Translations under genes and position numbers: made by a program | From: JAJEBT01 sp965214975 | GTDB taxonomy: Bacteria; Pseudomonadota; Alphaproteobacteria; MPNO01; UBA830 | Assembly (NCBI GenBank): GCA_965214975.1 | Contig: OZ244055.1 | Coordinates: 3,100,001-3,164,000 of the forward strand | DNA: 64,000 nt | Direction: 5' to 3' | The notes under the pieces: generated by a model | Databases searched by the model: none | What the model was told of the DNA's origin: nothing | Seen by the model: only the letters and a program-made list of their open reading frames with translations | In this document: one piece after another, positions 19,462 through 28,359 of the stretch | How positions within the stretch are numbered: the first letter of the stretch is position 1 | Layout: each line of letters opens with the position of its first letter

Positions 19462-20294
19462 ACTCGAGCGAAGCCGCCGTCGCGCGTCCGGTTCCGCAGG
19501 ACCGGCAGACCGGGGAGGCGCCGTCGCGCGGACGCGTTCTGGCGGTCGCCAACCAGAAGGGCGGCGTCGGCAAGACCACGACCGCGATCAATCTCGCGAC
19601 CGCGCTGGCTATCGTGGGCAAGAAACTGCTGGTGGTCGATCTCGATCCGCAGGGCAACGCCTCCACCGGTTTCGGAATCTCCCGGGACGGTCGCACAGCG
19701 GGAACCTACGGCATGTTGATCGACGGCGTTCCGCTCGCCGACGTCGCCATGCGGACCGAAATCCGGAATCTCGAGATCGTCCCCGCCACGATCGATCTGT
19801 CGGCCGCCGAGATCGAGATCGCGAACCTGCGCGACCCGCAGCGTCGGCTGCGTCGGGCCCTGCAACCGGTCGCCGCCCGCTACGACTACATCCTCATCGA
19901 CTGTCCGCCGGCGCTCGGGCTCCTGACCATAAACGGCCTCGCGGCCGCGGACGCCGTGATCGTTCCCCTGCAATGCGAATTCCTGCCGCTCGAGGGCCTC
20001 GGCCAGCTGATGGACACGATCGAGCAGGTCCGGGCCTCGTTCAACCCGGTTCTCGAGCTGCAGGGCATCCTTCTGACCATGCACGATTCCCGGAACCGCC
20101 TCACCGGCGAGGTCAGCGCCAACGTGCGCGGCTATTTCGGCGACCGGGTGTTCGACACCGTCATTCCGCGGAACGTCACGGTCTCCGAGGCGCCGTCCCA
20201 CGGCAAGCCGGCGCTTCTCTACGACCTGAACTGCGCGGGATCCCGGGCCTACGCCGCGCTCGCCGGCGAGATTCTCCGGCGGGGCCGCCCATGA
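19458..20294 (+). CDS. parA: Chromosome partitioning ATPase ParA (Soj)
   Basis: A 278-residue Walker-type ATPase that moves ParB-parS complexes apart at chromosome segregation. The deviant Walker A is NQKGGVGKTTTAI, followed by VDLDPQGNAS and DYILIDCPPALG. A TTG start at 19458 overlaps the rsmG stop as TTGA and has GGGG(A) seven to nine bases upstream; the resulting N-terminal tail of about 25 residues before RVLAVANQKGG is normal for alphaproteobacterial ParA. parB follows with an ATGA overlap. Two parS sites lie just upstream. Confidence 0.96.
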   Translation: MNSSEAAVARPVPQDRQTGEAPSRGRVLAVANQKGGVGKTTTAINLATALAIVGKKLLVVDLDPQGNASTGFGISRDGRTAGTYGMLIDGVPLADVAMRTEIRNLEIVPATIDLSAAEIEIANLRDPQRRLRRALQPVAARYDYILIDCPPALGLLTINGLAAADAVIVPLQCEFLPLEGLGQLMDTIEQVRASFNPVLELQGILLTMHDSRNRLTGEVSANVRGYFGDRVFDTVIPRNVTVSEAPSHGKPALLYDLNCAGSRAYAALAGEILRRGRP

Positions 20295-21151
20295 GCGCCT
20301 CACGGGACGCGCCCCGCCTGGGGCGGGGCCTCGAGACCCTGTTCGGGGAGCGGTCCGCCGCTTCCGGGGAACGGCTCCGGAAGCTGCCGGTCGGGCGGCT
20401 GGTCCCGAACCCCGAGCAGCCGCGCAAGGCGTTCGGCGACGCCGCGCTCGGGGAGCTGGTGCGGTCGGTCCGGGAGCGGGGCGTTCTCCAGCCGCTGATC
20501 GTCCGTCCGAGCGGTCGCGAAGCCGACGTCTTCGAGATCGTCGCCGGCGAGAGGCGCTGGCGGGCCGCCCAGCAGGCGGGCCTGCACGAACTGCCGGCGG
20601 TCGTGCGCGACCTCGGCGACGAGGAGGCCCTTGCGGTCGCGCTCGTGGAGAATCTCCAGCGCGACGACCTGACGCCGATCGAGGAGGCCGAGGCCTATGC
20701 GCGGCTGGCGCGGGATTTCGGGAAGAGCCAGGCCGCCGTCGCCGAGATGGTCGGCAAGAGCCGCCCCCATGTCGCGAACACGCTGCGGCTGCTCGATCTG
20801 CCCGACGGCGTGCGCGCGCTGGTGTCCGAAGGCAGCCTCACGGCCGGGCACGCCCGCGCGCTTCTGGGCGCTTCGGACCCGGCGGCGATGGCGAAGGAGG
20901 TGGTGGCCGAAGGGCTTTCGGTGCGGGAGACCGAGAGAATCGTCTCCGGCGGCAGACGCCGGACGGGAACCGGGGGCGGAAAGGGAGGCGCGAAGAGCAA
21001 GGATGCCGACACCTTGGCCCTGGAAAAGAGGCTGGGCGACATCCTGGGCCTCAAGGTCGACGTCGCGTTCGACGGCAAGCGCGGGAAGCTGACCGTGTTC
21101 TGCGGCTCCCTGGAGCAGTTCGACGATCTGGTCGCGCGTCTCGGGAACTGA
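20291..21151 (+). CDS. parB: Chromosome partitioning protein ParB (Spo0J)
   Basis: A 286-residue parS-binding CTPase clamp. It contains the N-terminal RLGRGLETLFG (ParA-stimulating tail), the CTP-binding motif region EIVAGERRWRAA, ENLQRDDLTPIEEAEAY, the helix-turn-helix around GKSQAAVAEMVGKSRPHVAN, and a C-terminal dimerisation domain after a Gly/Lys-rich linker. The ATG overlaps the parA stop by four bases. It should bind the sites at 16812 and 18831. Confidence 0.96.
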   Translation: MSASRDAPRLGRGLETLFGERSAASGERLRKLPVGRLVPNPEQPRKAFGDAALGELVRSVRERGVLQPLIVRPSGREADVFEIVAGERRWRAAQQAGLHELPAVVRDLGDEEALAVALVENLQRDDLTPIEEAEAYARLARDFGKSQAAVAEMVGKSRPHVANTLRLLDLPDGVRALVSEGSLTAGHARALLGASDPAAMAKEVVAEGLSVRETERIVSGGRRRTGTGGGKGGAKSKDADTLALEKRLGDILGLKVDVAFDGKRGKLTVFCGSLEQFDDLVARLGN

Positions 21152-21540
21152 TGAGTGCATGAGCACGCAATTGGCGGATCCGTGCCATTCGATTGAATCC
21201 GGACGTGAAAACGGCCTGCTGACGGGTTCCGGGATGTTCAACCGGCTTTCCCGGCGAGCCCGAGCCGAGGACGAAGCCTTCCTCCCGAGCGAGCGAGCGG
21301 GTTTCCGCCGGGCAACCGCCTGCCGTCGCGGCGGTGTCGAAAGATCGCGGCCGGCGGCGAACCGCGGGTTCGTGCCGTCTTTGTCCCAGCAGGGAAAGGC
21401 GACGGAGACGAACGCGCTGCCGGGACCGCCGTTCGGCGAAGTCCCCTGGCGTCGACCGTCACTTCCCCGCCCCTTCTTTCGCCGTTGCCGGAGCCTTGCC
21501 GCTCCCCGGCCGTTTCGGTCCGCTTGCGGAGCCGTGCCGG
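21152..21540. other. Intergenic gap between parB and cobK
   Basis: parB and cobK converge on this 389-base gap. No gene, terminator with a T-run, or repeat copy could be supported; open frames here are short and show no family resemblance. Confidence 0.4.
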
Positions 21541-22302
21541 TCATGGCGCCGGCCGGACGCGAACGCGTTCGGCAAGCCAGGCCACGGCGCCGCGCCGGTC
21601 GGTGCGGACCTCTCCCGGCGGCGGGGCGGGCCGGTCGATCATGACGACCGGCGTTTCCCTTCGCCGCGCCGCCTCGATCTTGGCGTAGGTCGCGCGGCCG
21701 CCGGCGTTTCGGGTCACCAGGGTCTCGATTCCCTGCCTGTCCATGAGTGCCGCCTCCTCGTCGACGGCGAACGGGCCGCGGCCGACGACATGAACGGCGC
21801 CGGGAAGCGGAATCTCGACATCGGCGTCGACCGTCCGCACCACGAAACGGCGGCCCGAAAGGCCCGCGAACGCCCGCAGCTCCCGGCTTCCGACGGCGAG
21901 AAACGTCGCGCCTTCGCGCGTTTCCAGAAGACGCGCCGCGTCCTCGGCATCGCGCGCAGGCCGCCAGTCGTCGCCGGGCGCCTCCCTCCAGGCGGGGCGC
22001 AGCAGCTTCAGCCGCGGCGTGCCTGTCCGCGCGGCCGCCTCCGCCGCGTTGGCGGCGATGCGGTTCGCGAACGGATGCGTCGCGTCGATCACGGCCGCGG
22101 CCGAGGTCTTCGCGAGCCATTCCGCGAGGCCGTCGGCGCCGCCGAAGCCTCCGGTCCGCGTCGCGGCGCCCGCGGGCAGGACCGGCGCCGCGGTTCGCCC
22201 CGCCAGCGCGTAGGTGACCCTGCAGCGCCCGGCGAGCGCCTCGGCGGTTTCGACGGCCTCGGACGTGCCGCCCAGCACCAGGACGTGGGGGGCTTCAGCC
22301 AT
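21541..22302 (-). CDS. cobK: Cobalt-precorrin-6A / precorrin-6A reductase
   Basis: A 253-residue NADPH-dependent reductase of the corrin ring in cobalamin synthesis. It shows the N-terminal nucleotide motif VLVLGGTSEA, the conserved DATHPFA and a C-terminal TRNAGGRATYAKIEAAR. Its start overlaps the end of cbiD by eight bases, so the two are a minus-strand operon diverging from cobA-cobB. Other ring-contraction and methylation genes of the pathway are not in the window. Confidence 0.95.
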   Translation of the reverse strand: MAEAPHVLVLGGTSEAVETAEALAGRCRVTYALAGRTAAPVLPAGAATRTGGFGGADGLAEWLAKTSAAAVIDATHPFANRIAANAAEAAARTGTPRLKLLRPAWREAPGDDWRPARDAEDAARLLETREGATFLAVGSRELRAFAGLSGRRFVVRTVDADVEIPLPGAVHVVGRGPFAVDEEAALMDRQGIETLVTRNAGGRATYAKIEAARRRETPVVMIDRPAPPPGEVRTDRRGAVAWLAERVRVRPAP

Positions 22303-23389
22303 CTCTTCGCGGCGGAGCCCGGCCGACGAGGTCGCCGCCGCGGTCGAAGACGAGAATCCCGATGTCGATCCCCGGGGCGGTGCGGCGGGCCGTCTTCCGG
22401 GCCTCGCGCGCCACCGCGTCGCCGAGGGCGAGTCCGTTCGCGCGCGCGGTCCCGAGCGCGGCGGCGGCGGTTTCGGCGCCGCCGATGCGCCGGCGCGCGG
22501 CGTCGCTGGCGCCGAGATCCGCGGCCATGGCCGCCAGCCGCCGGGAATCCACGCGGCTGCGTCCGGAATGGAGGTCGAGATGGCCTTGCGCGAGCTTGGC
22601 GATCTTGGCGAACCCGCCGCCGATGTGGACGACGGGCACGGGATGGTCGCGCAGGTACTTGAGCATTCCCCCGGCGAAGTCCCCCATGTCGATCATCGCG
22701 TGGTCCGGAAGGGACAGCATTCGGCGGACCGCCTCTTCCGAGGTCGCGCCGGTGCATCCGGCGACGACGGGCGCGCCGGCCGCGCGCGCGACGTCGATCC
22801 CGCGGCGGATGGATTCGATCCACGCGGAGCAGGAATAGGGCACCACCACGCCGGTCGTCCCGAGAATCGAGAGTCCGCCGACGATGCCGAGCCGCGGGTT
22901 CCAGGTGCCGGCGGCGATCTCCTCGCCGTTCTCGACCGAGACCGTGATCGCGACGTCGCCGTCTCCGCCGCGGGCGTCCGCGACCTCCGCGACCGCCGCG
23001 CGCATCATGGCGCGCGGCGCCGGGTTGATGGCGGGCTCGCCGACCGCGAGCGGCAGCCCCGGCCGCGTGACCGTGCCGACGCCCGCGCCCGCGCGAAACG
23101 TCACGCCGGCGCCCGGGGCGCCGCGGGAAACCTCGCTGATCACGAGCGCGCCGTGGGTCACGTCGGGGTCGTCGCCGGCATCCTTGACGATGCCCGCGCG
23201 CGCCGAGGCCGCCGACAGCTCCTCGACGGCGAGCGCGAAGGCCGGCCTCTGGCCGCGCGGCAGGGAGATCCGGACCGGATCGGGAAACGCGCCGGTCAGC
23301 AGCGCCGTGTAGGCCGCCTTGGCCGCCGCCGCGGCGCAGGCGCCGGTCGTCCATCCGCGCCTGAGTTCGGTCCGGGGTTTTCGTGTCAC
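22295..23389 (-). CDS. cbiD: Cobalt-precorrin-5B (C1)-methyltransferase CbiD
   Basis: A 364-residue C-1 methyltransferase of corrin synthesis. Family marks are LRRGWTTGACAAAAAKAAY at the start and VVVPYSCSAWIESIRRGIDVA in the middle, with HIGGGFAKIAKLA after it. CbiD is classically from the early-cobalt (anaerobic) route, but alphaproteobacteria lacking CobF use it for the same step, so it does not by itself tell the route. It overlaps cobK and faces away from cobA across 65 bases. That gap is too short for a cobalamin riboswitch and holds a T/A-rich patch likely to carry both promoters. Confidence 0.95.
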   Translation of the reverse strand: MTRKPRTELRRGWTTGACAAAAAKAAYTALLTGAFPDPVRISLPRGQRPAFALAVEELSAASARAGIVKDAGDDPDVTHGALVISEVSRGAPGAGVTFRAGAGVGTVTRPGLPLAVGEPAINPAPRAMMRAAVAEVADARGGDGDVAITVSVENGEEIAAGTWNPRLGIVGGLSILGTTGVVVPYSCSAWIESIRRGIDVARAAGAPVVAGCTGATSEEAVRRMLSLPDHAMIDMGDFAGGMLKYLRDHPVPVVHIGGGFAKIAKLAQGHLDLHSGRSRVDSRRLAAMAADLGASDAARRRIGGAETAAAALGTARANGLALGDAVAREARKTARRTAPGIDIGILVFDRGGDLVGRAPPRRDG

Positions 23390-23454
23390 GCGGCGGCTCC
23401 GGGCACCGTCCCTCGGCGGTTATCCGCCTATCTTATATGTGGTAAGCAGCGGAG

Positions 23455-24258
23455 ATGGAACGGCCGCTCCCTTTCCTGCCCCGTCCGGAGCCCGGCTGGG
23501 TCTGGTTGACCGGAGCCGGCCCCGGCGACCCCGGACTGCTGACCCTGCACGCGCTCAACGGGATCCGCCACGCCGACGTGATCGTGCATGACACGCTGGT
23601 CGGCGAAGGCGTTCTCGCCCTGGTTCCGCCCGGATGCGAGATCGTTCACGCCGGCAAGCGCGGCGGCCGGCCGTCGCCGCGCCAGCCCGACATCTCCGCC
23701 CGCCTCGTCTCGCTGGCCCGCGCCGGCCGGCGCGTGGTCCGCCTCAAGGGCGGCGACCCATTCGTGTTCGGGCGCGGCGCCGAGGAGGCGCTTGCCCTGG
23801 CCGCGGCCGGGGTGCCGTTCCGGGTGGTTCCGGGGATCTCGGCGGGCCTCGGAGGTCTCGCCCATGCCGGCATTCCGCTGACCCACCGCGACACGAATTC
23901 GGTGGTCACCTTTCTCACCGGCCACGGCGCCGGCGGCGACGTCCCGGGGGGCATCGACTGGCCGGCGCTCGCCGCCTCGTCGCCGGTGCTCGTGATCTAC
24001 ATGGCGCTGAAGCATCTCGGGGCGATACGGAGCCGGCTGCTCGCCGCCGGCCGCGCGCCGTCGGAACCGGTGGCGGTCGTGTCCAGGGCGACCCGGGCCG
24101 ACGAGCGCGTTCTCGAAACCACCCTCGACGGCTGCGCCGCCGACGCCAGGGCCGCGGCCGTCGAGCCTCCGGCCATCGTGGTCGTCGGCGACGTGGTCCG
24201 GCTGCGCGGCGCGTTCGGCTTTTCGCCGCCGGCCGCGGAACGCGCGCGCGGCCGATGA
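23455..24258 (+). CDS. cobA: Uroporphyrinogen-III C-methyltransferase
   Basis: A 267-residue SAM-dependent enzyme that methylates uroporphyrinogen III at C2 and C7 to give precorrin-2, the branch point to siroheme and cobalamin. Motifs are LTGAGPGDPGLLT, VVRLKGGDPFVFGRGAEE and PGISAGLGG. It lacks the CysG N-terminal dehydrogenase/chelatase domain, so it is the single-function type. cobB begins within its stop codon. The divergent cbiD-cobK operon lies upstream, so this is a cobalamin gene cluster. Confidence 0.95.
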   Translation: MERPLPFLPRPEPGWVWLTGAGPGDPGLLTLHALNGIRHADVIVHDTLVGEGVLALVPPGCEIVHAGKRGGRPSPRQPDISARLVSLARAGRRVVRLKGGDPFVFGRGAEEALALAAAGVPFRVVPGISAGLGGLAHAGIPLTHRDTNSVVTFLTGHGAGGDVPGGIDWPALAASSPVLVIYMALKHLGAIRSRLLAAGRAPSEPVAVVSRATRADERVLETTLDGCAADARAAAVEPPAIVVVGDVVRLRGAFGFSPPAAERARGR

Positions 24259-25589
24259 CGGCCGCCAGGGGGGCCGTCGTCGCCGCGCCGTCCTCCGGCA
24301 GCGGCAAGACCGTCGTCACTCTCGGCCTGCTGAGGCATCTCGCGCGCAGCGGCCGGGCGGTGTCGTCGTTCAAGACCGGCCCCGACTACATCGACCCCGC
24401 GTTCCACGAGGCGGCCAGCGGGCGGCCGTGCCCCAATCTCGACAGCTGGGCGATGCGGCCCGAACTCCTCGACGCGCTCTACCGGCAGGTCGCGGCGGGC
24501 GCGGAGATCGTGCTCGGCGAGGGCGTGATGGGGCTGTTCGACGGCGGCGCCGGAGGCGCCGGCTCCACCGCCGAGCTGGCGGCGCGGCTCGGGCTTCCCG
24601 TGGTTCTCGTCGTCGACGCCGGCGCCCAGGGCCAGAGCGCCGCGGCCACGGTTCACGGCTTCGCGACGTGGCGCGACGACGTGACCGTCGCCGGCGCGGT
24701 CTTCAACCGCGTCGGGAGCGAACGCCACGCCTCGCTCCTGCGCGCGGCCGCGGAACCTCTCGGCGTTCCGGTGCTGGGCTGCCTTCCGCGCAGCGCCGGG
24801 ATCGCCGTCCCCGACCGGCACCTCGGGCTGACGCAGGCGAGCGAGCTGGACGATCTCGAGGGCCTTCTCGACGCCGCCGCGGATCTGGTGTCCGCGCACG
24901 TGGATCTCGCCGCTCTGGAAGCCGTGCTCTCCGAATCCCGGGAGGGCGCCGTCTTTCCGGAACCGGAACCGGAGCCGGTGCCGCCGCTCGGCCGGCGCGT
25001 CGCGGTCGCGTCCGACGACGCGTTCCGGTTCCGCTACGGGCACGTGATCGACGGCTGGCGGCGCGGCGGCGCCGAGGTCGCCTTCTTCTCGCCGCTGGCC
25101 GGCGAAGCGCCGGCCGCCGACGCCGACGCCGTCTATCTCCCGGGCGGCTATCCCGAACTCCACGCCGGAACCCTTGCTGGCAACCGCCGGTTCATGGACG
25201 GCCTGGCGGCGGCCGCGGGCCGCGGGGCGACGCTCTACGGCGAGTGCGGCGGCTACATGGTTCTCGGACGGTCGCTGACCGACGCCGGCGGCGCCGTGCA
25301 TCCGATGGCCGGTCTGCTCGCGCTCGAGACCTCCTTCGCCGAGCGCCGGCTGCATCTCGGCTACCGGCGGGCCGAACTGCTCGCCCCGGGGCCGCTGGGG
25401 CCCGCGGGCGGGAGCTTCCGCGGCCACGAGTTCCATTACGCGAGCGTCGTCCGCGAGGACGGCGCGGAGAAGCTGTTCGCGCTTCGGGACGCCGCCGGGT
25501 CCGCGGCCGGGGCCGCGGGGCTGCGCCGGGGCGCCGTCATGGGATCGTTCGTGCACCTGATCGACGCCGAGCGGGGCCGTGCGCGTTGA
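24255..25589 (+). CDS. cobB: Cobyrinate / hydrogenobyrinate a,c-diamide synthase
   Basis: A 444-residue ATP- and glutamine-dependent amidase of cobalamin synthesis. The N-terminal dethiobiotin-synthetase-like ATPase has the P-loop APSSGSGKTVVTLGLL and GPDYIDPAFH; the C-terminal class I glutamine amidotransferase has the nucleophile in YGECGGYM and a late His in FRGHEFHYA. The ATG overlaps the cobA stop as ATGA, so the two are coupled. Whether the substrate is the cobalt-free hydrogenobyrinate or cobyrinate depends on genes outside the window. Confidence 0.95.
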   Translation: MTAARGAVVAAPSSGSGKTVVTLGLLRHLARSGRAVSSFKTGPDYIDPAFHEAASGRPCPNLDSWAMRPELLDALYRQVAAGAEIVLGEGVMGLFDGGAGGAGSTAELAARLGLPVVLVVDAGAQGQSAAATVHGFATWRDDVTVAGAVFNRVGSERHASLLRAAAEPLGVPVLGCLPRSAGIAVPDRHLGLTQASELDDLEGLLDAAADLVSAHVDLAALEAVLSESREGAVFPEPEPEPVPPLGRRVAVASDDAFRFRYGHVIDGWRRGGAEVAFFSPLAGEAPAADADAVYLPGGYPELHAGTLAGNRRFMDGLAAAAGRGATLYGECGGYMVLGRSLTDAGGAVHPMAGLLALETSFAERRLHLGYRRAELLAPGPLGPAGGSFRGHEFHYASVVREDGAEKLFALRDAAGSAAGAAGLRRGAVMGSFVHLIDAERGRAR

Positions 25590-25638
25590 CAACGGGGCGG
25601 CCGGCGCCCACATAAGCCGGGGCGAGGGGACGACGCCG

Positions 25639-25830
25639 ATGGTCGAGATCATGATCGAGTGCTGGTCGCAGCGCGACGGGTCCGTGGACTGGCTGTGGTC
25701 GATCTGGAGCGACGGGCGGCGCCGGCACATGGGCGGTTCCCACGACTCCGCCGAGAGCGCGGAACTCGAGGCGCGCGCCGCCTGCCGCAAGCTTCTCGGG
25801 CGCGCGCCGGACGAGGTGAGGGTTCTGTGA
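25639..25830 (+). CDS. Small conserved-looking protein of unknown function
   Basis: A 63-residue protein, Trp-rich near the front (CWSQRDGSVDWLWSIWSDG), then an Ala/Glu-rich helix (SAESAELEARAACRKLLG). GAGGGGA precedes the ATG at good spacing, which decided this start over an upstream one inside cobB. The fold may be a small beta-sheet plus helix; no function can be given. It sits between cobB and the gamma-glutamyltransferase gene on the same strand. Confidence 0.65.
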   Translation: MVEIMIECWSQRDGSVDWLWSIWSDGRRRHMGGSHDSAESAELEARAACRKLLGRAPDEVRVL

Positions 25831-25870
25831 CACGGCGGCTTCCGCCGCCGACCGGGAACGTCTGACCGGG

Positions 25871-27454
25871 ATGCTTCACACGGCCCGTTTTTCGGGCGGG
25901 GTCGCGTCCGCCCCGCACCGCCTTGCGGCGGACGCCGGGCGGGACGTGCTGAAGGACGGCGGCAACGCCGTCGAGGCGATGATCGCGATGGCCGCGGCCG
26001 CGGCGGTGGTCTATCCGCACATGAACGGCATCGGCGGCGACGGGTTCTGGCTCGTCAGGCCGGCCGGCGCCGCGCCGGTCGGAATCGACGCCGCGGGCCC
26101 CGCCGGAGGCGGCGTCACCGAAGCCCTCTACGCCGGGCGCGGCGCGGTTCCGCCTCGCGGGCCCCTCGCCGCCAACACCGTGGCGGGCACCGTCGCGGGC
26201 TGGCAGGCCGCGCTCGGTCTTGCGCGCCGCCTCGGCGGACGCCTCGCTCCCGAGCGGTTGCTCGAAGCCGCCGTCCACCATGCCGAGGCGGGTTTTCCGG
26301 TCTCCGCCGGCCAGGTCCGCAACACGCGCGGCAAGCTCGACGAGCTGCGCGCCGTCGCCGGCTGGGCAGAGGCGTTTCTCGTTGGCGGAAAGCCGCCCGA
26401 CGAGGGCCGACCGTTCCGCCAGCCGCGCCTCGCCCGCACCCTGCGGCGCCTGGCGGCGGGCGGGTTCGACTCGTTCCATCGCGGCGCCCTCGCCGCCGAC
26501 GTCGCCGCCGATCTGGAACGGGCGGGGTCTCCGCTCCGGGCGGAGGATCTCGCCGGCCAGCGGGCGCTTGCCGTCGAGCCGCTCGCGCTCCGCGTGTCGA
26601 CGGGCATGCTGTGGAACATGCCGCCTCCGACCCAGGGGCTGGCGTCGCTCATGATTCTCGGCCTGTTCGACCGGCTCGGGGTCGAGGCGGCCGAGACCTT
26701 CGCCCATGTCCACGGGCTGGTGGAGTGCGTCAAGCGCGCCTTCGCCGTCCGCGACCGCCATGTCCGCGACCCCGCCGCGATGGACGTGGATCCGGCGGGC
26801 TTCCTTGCCGCGGGCGACCTCGACGCCCGCGCCGCCTCGATCGACATGCGAAGGGCGTCGCTCTGGCCCGCCCCGGCCGGCGGCGGCGACACGGTCTGGA
26901 TGGGCGCGATCGACGGGCGCGGCAATGCGGTTTCCTTCATCCAGAGCCTGTTCTGGGAGTTCGGATCGGGGGTGGTTCTCGAGGAGACGGGAATCCTGTG
27001 GCAGAACCGCGGCGCGAGTTTCGCGCTCGGCGAAGGGGCGTCCAACCGGCTGGCGCCGGGCCGCCGGCCGTTTCACACGCTGAATCCGGCCATGGCCGAA
27101 CGTCCCGACGGCTCGGTTCTCGCCTACGGCGCGATGGGCGGCGAAGGCCAGCCGCAGACCCAGGCGCTGTTCCACACGCGCCATGCGGCTTTCGGGCAGG
27201 GACTGCAGGAGGCGGTCACCGCTCCGCGTTTCGTTCTGGGGCGGACCTGGGGCGACGACGCTACCTGCCTCAGGATCGAGGACCGGTTCGACCGCGAGAT
27301 TGTCCGCCGGCTGCGCGAGGCCGGCCACGACGTGGAGGTCGTTGCGGGCTTCTCGGACGTCATGGGCCACGCCGGCGCCGTCCTGCGGCGGAGCGACGGC
27401 ACGTTCGAGGGCGCTTCCGACCCCCGCGCCGACGGATCCGTCGCAGGCGTCTGA
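25871..27454 (+). CDS. Gamma-glutamyltransferase family protein
   Basis: A 527-residue Ntn-hydrolase of the gamma-glutamyltranspeptidase family, which self-cleaves to a two-chain enzyme. N-terminal features are DVLKDGGNAVEAMIA and GIGGDGFW; the likely cleavage-site nucleophile is the Thr of GDTVWMGAIDGRGNAVSFIQS, and LNPAMAERPDG and YGAMGGEGQPQ follow. No signal peptide is visible, unlike classical periplasmic GGT, so it may act in the cytoplasm on a different gamma-glutamyl or acyl-amide substrate. It follows the small protein by 40 bases. Confidence 0.87.
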   Translation: MLHTARFSGGVASAPHRLAADAGRDVLKDGGNAVEAMIAMAAAAAVVYPHMNGIGGDGFWLVRPAGAAPVGIDAAGPAGGGVTEALYAGRGAVPPRGPLAANTVAGTVAGWQAALGLARRLGGRLAPERLLEAAVHHAEAGFPVSAGQVRNTRGKLDELRAVAGWAEAFLVGGKPPDEGRPFRQPRLARTLRRLAAGGFDSFHRGALAADVAADLERAGSPLRAEDLAGQRALAVEPLALRVSTGMLWNMPPPTQGLASLMILGLFDRLGVEAAETFAHVHGLVECVKRAFAVRDRHVRDPAAMDVDPAGFLAAGDLDARAASIDMRRASLWPAPAGGGDTVWMGAIDGRGNAVSFIQSLFWEFGSGVVLEETGILWQNRGASFALGEGASNRLAPGRRPFHTLNPAMAERPDGSVLAYGAMGGEGQPQTQALFHTRHAAFGQGLQEAVTAPRFVLGRTWGDDATCLRIEDRFDREIVRRLREAGHDVEVVAGFSDVMGHAGAVLRRSDGTFEGASDPRADGSVAGV

Positions 27455-27481
27455 CCGGCGCCCCTTGCCGCGCGCCCGCGC

Positions 27482-27889
27482 CTACGAGATGCCGAAAGCG
27501 CGGGGGACGGTGACGACGATCGACGAGCGGTCGTCCCGGGAGATCGTGACGATGGCGAGCGGCAGATGGACGGCCCCGCCGCCGGCGGTGTCGAACCGAG
27601 CCTTGGTGACCGCGGAGAAGACGTGCAGCTCCAGTTCGTGGAGCGCCGTGAGATGAACGTCGAGCTGTTCCAGCGCCAGCGACTGGTCGGCGGCGGTCCT
27701 GCTTTCCCAGTCCTCGGAGCAGTCCGAGAGGAAACGCACCAGTCTGCGCATGCCGGTCGCTTCGGCCGCCGACGCCGGCTCGTCGTGCTCGACGAGCTTC
27801 GCGTACTGCGACATCTCGAGGGCCGCCCAGAGATCCCCGCCGCATTCGGCGCGGCGCAGTTCGAGCGGTCGCGAGCGCGGGCGGGCCAT
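27482..27889 (-). CDS. Hypothetical protein
   Basis: A 135-residue protein with no family I recognise. It looks like a helical N-terminal half (LWAALEMSQYAKLVEHDE, then a Leu-rich HLTALHELELHVFSAV) and a beta-rich C-terminus (HLPLAIVTISRDDRSSIVVTVP). It is compact, has normal amino-acid composition and sits as a single gene between gamma-glutamyltransferase and the next plus-strand gene. No signal peptide or membrane segment is visible. Confidence 0.6.
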   Translation of the reverse strand: MARPRSRPLELRRAECGGDLWAALEMSQYAKLVEHDEPASAAEATGMRRLVRFLSDCSEDWESRTAADQSLALEQLDVHLTALHELELHVFSAVTKARFDTAGGGAVHLPLAIVTISRDDRSSIVVTVPRAFGIS

Positions 27890-28011
27890 GGCCTCCGGAG
27901 GTTGTGCGCGGGTCCGCGGCGTGTCAAATCTGCCGCCCCGCGGAACCGTGCTATGCTGCCGGTGCCGGGGCGCCCGCCTCGGTGGCGGCTCGAGGATCGG
28001 GAATCCCGCGA

Positions 28012-28338
28012 ATGGCCGACAGTCTTCTGGACGACATCGTCCGCCTCAGGCGCCAGCTCGCCGACGCCGAGAAGGAACACGACTACGGCAAGAACGTCGG
28101 CCCCCAGCTCGCGTCCATCGGGGACGAGCTGGGCCATCTCCTCGAGAAGACCGAAGCGCGTCTCGACGAGATGGACGCCGCGGGCATCGACAGGCGGGCG
28201 CGCTTCGTCTCGGAACTCGCGGGCCGGCTTCTCTGCGCCATCATGGCGCAGCGCGACAGCGCGGTCACCGAATCCCAGCTCGAGCAGGCCGTGGACATGG
28301 CGTCGGAGATCGTCCGGCGGGTCGAGGCCCGGGCGTGA
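28012..28338 (+). CDS. Small helical/coiled-coil protein of unknown function
   Basis: A 108-residue, charged, almost wholly helical protein with heptad-like stretches (LLDDIVRLRRQLADAEKE and LGHLLEKTEARLDEMDAAG). No signal peptide, membrane segment or catalytic motif is visible. It is alone on its strand, facing the methionine-synthase-like gene. A regulatory or scaffold role is possible but not shown. Confidence 0.6.
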   Translation: MADSLLDDIVRLRRQLADAEKEHDYGKNVGPQLASIGDELGHLLEKTEARLDEMDAAGIDRRARFVSELAGRLLCAIMAQRDSAVTESQLEQAVDMASEIVRRVEARA

Positions 28339-28359
28339 CGCCGCCGGAGCGGCGCCCGT

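Noticed and set aside
23390..23454. Cobalamin riboswitch between cbiD and cobA
   Set aside because: The gap is only 65 bases and no B12-box-like sequence was recognised.
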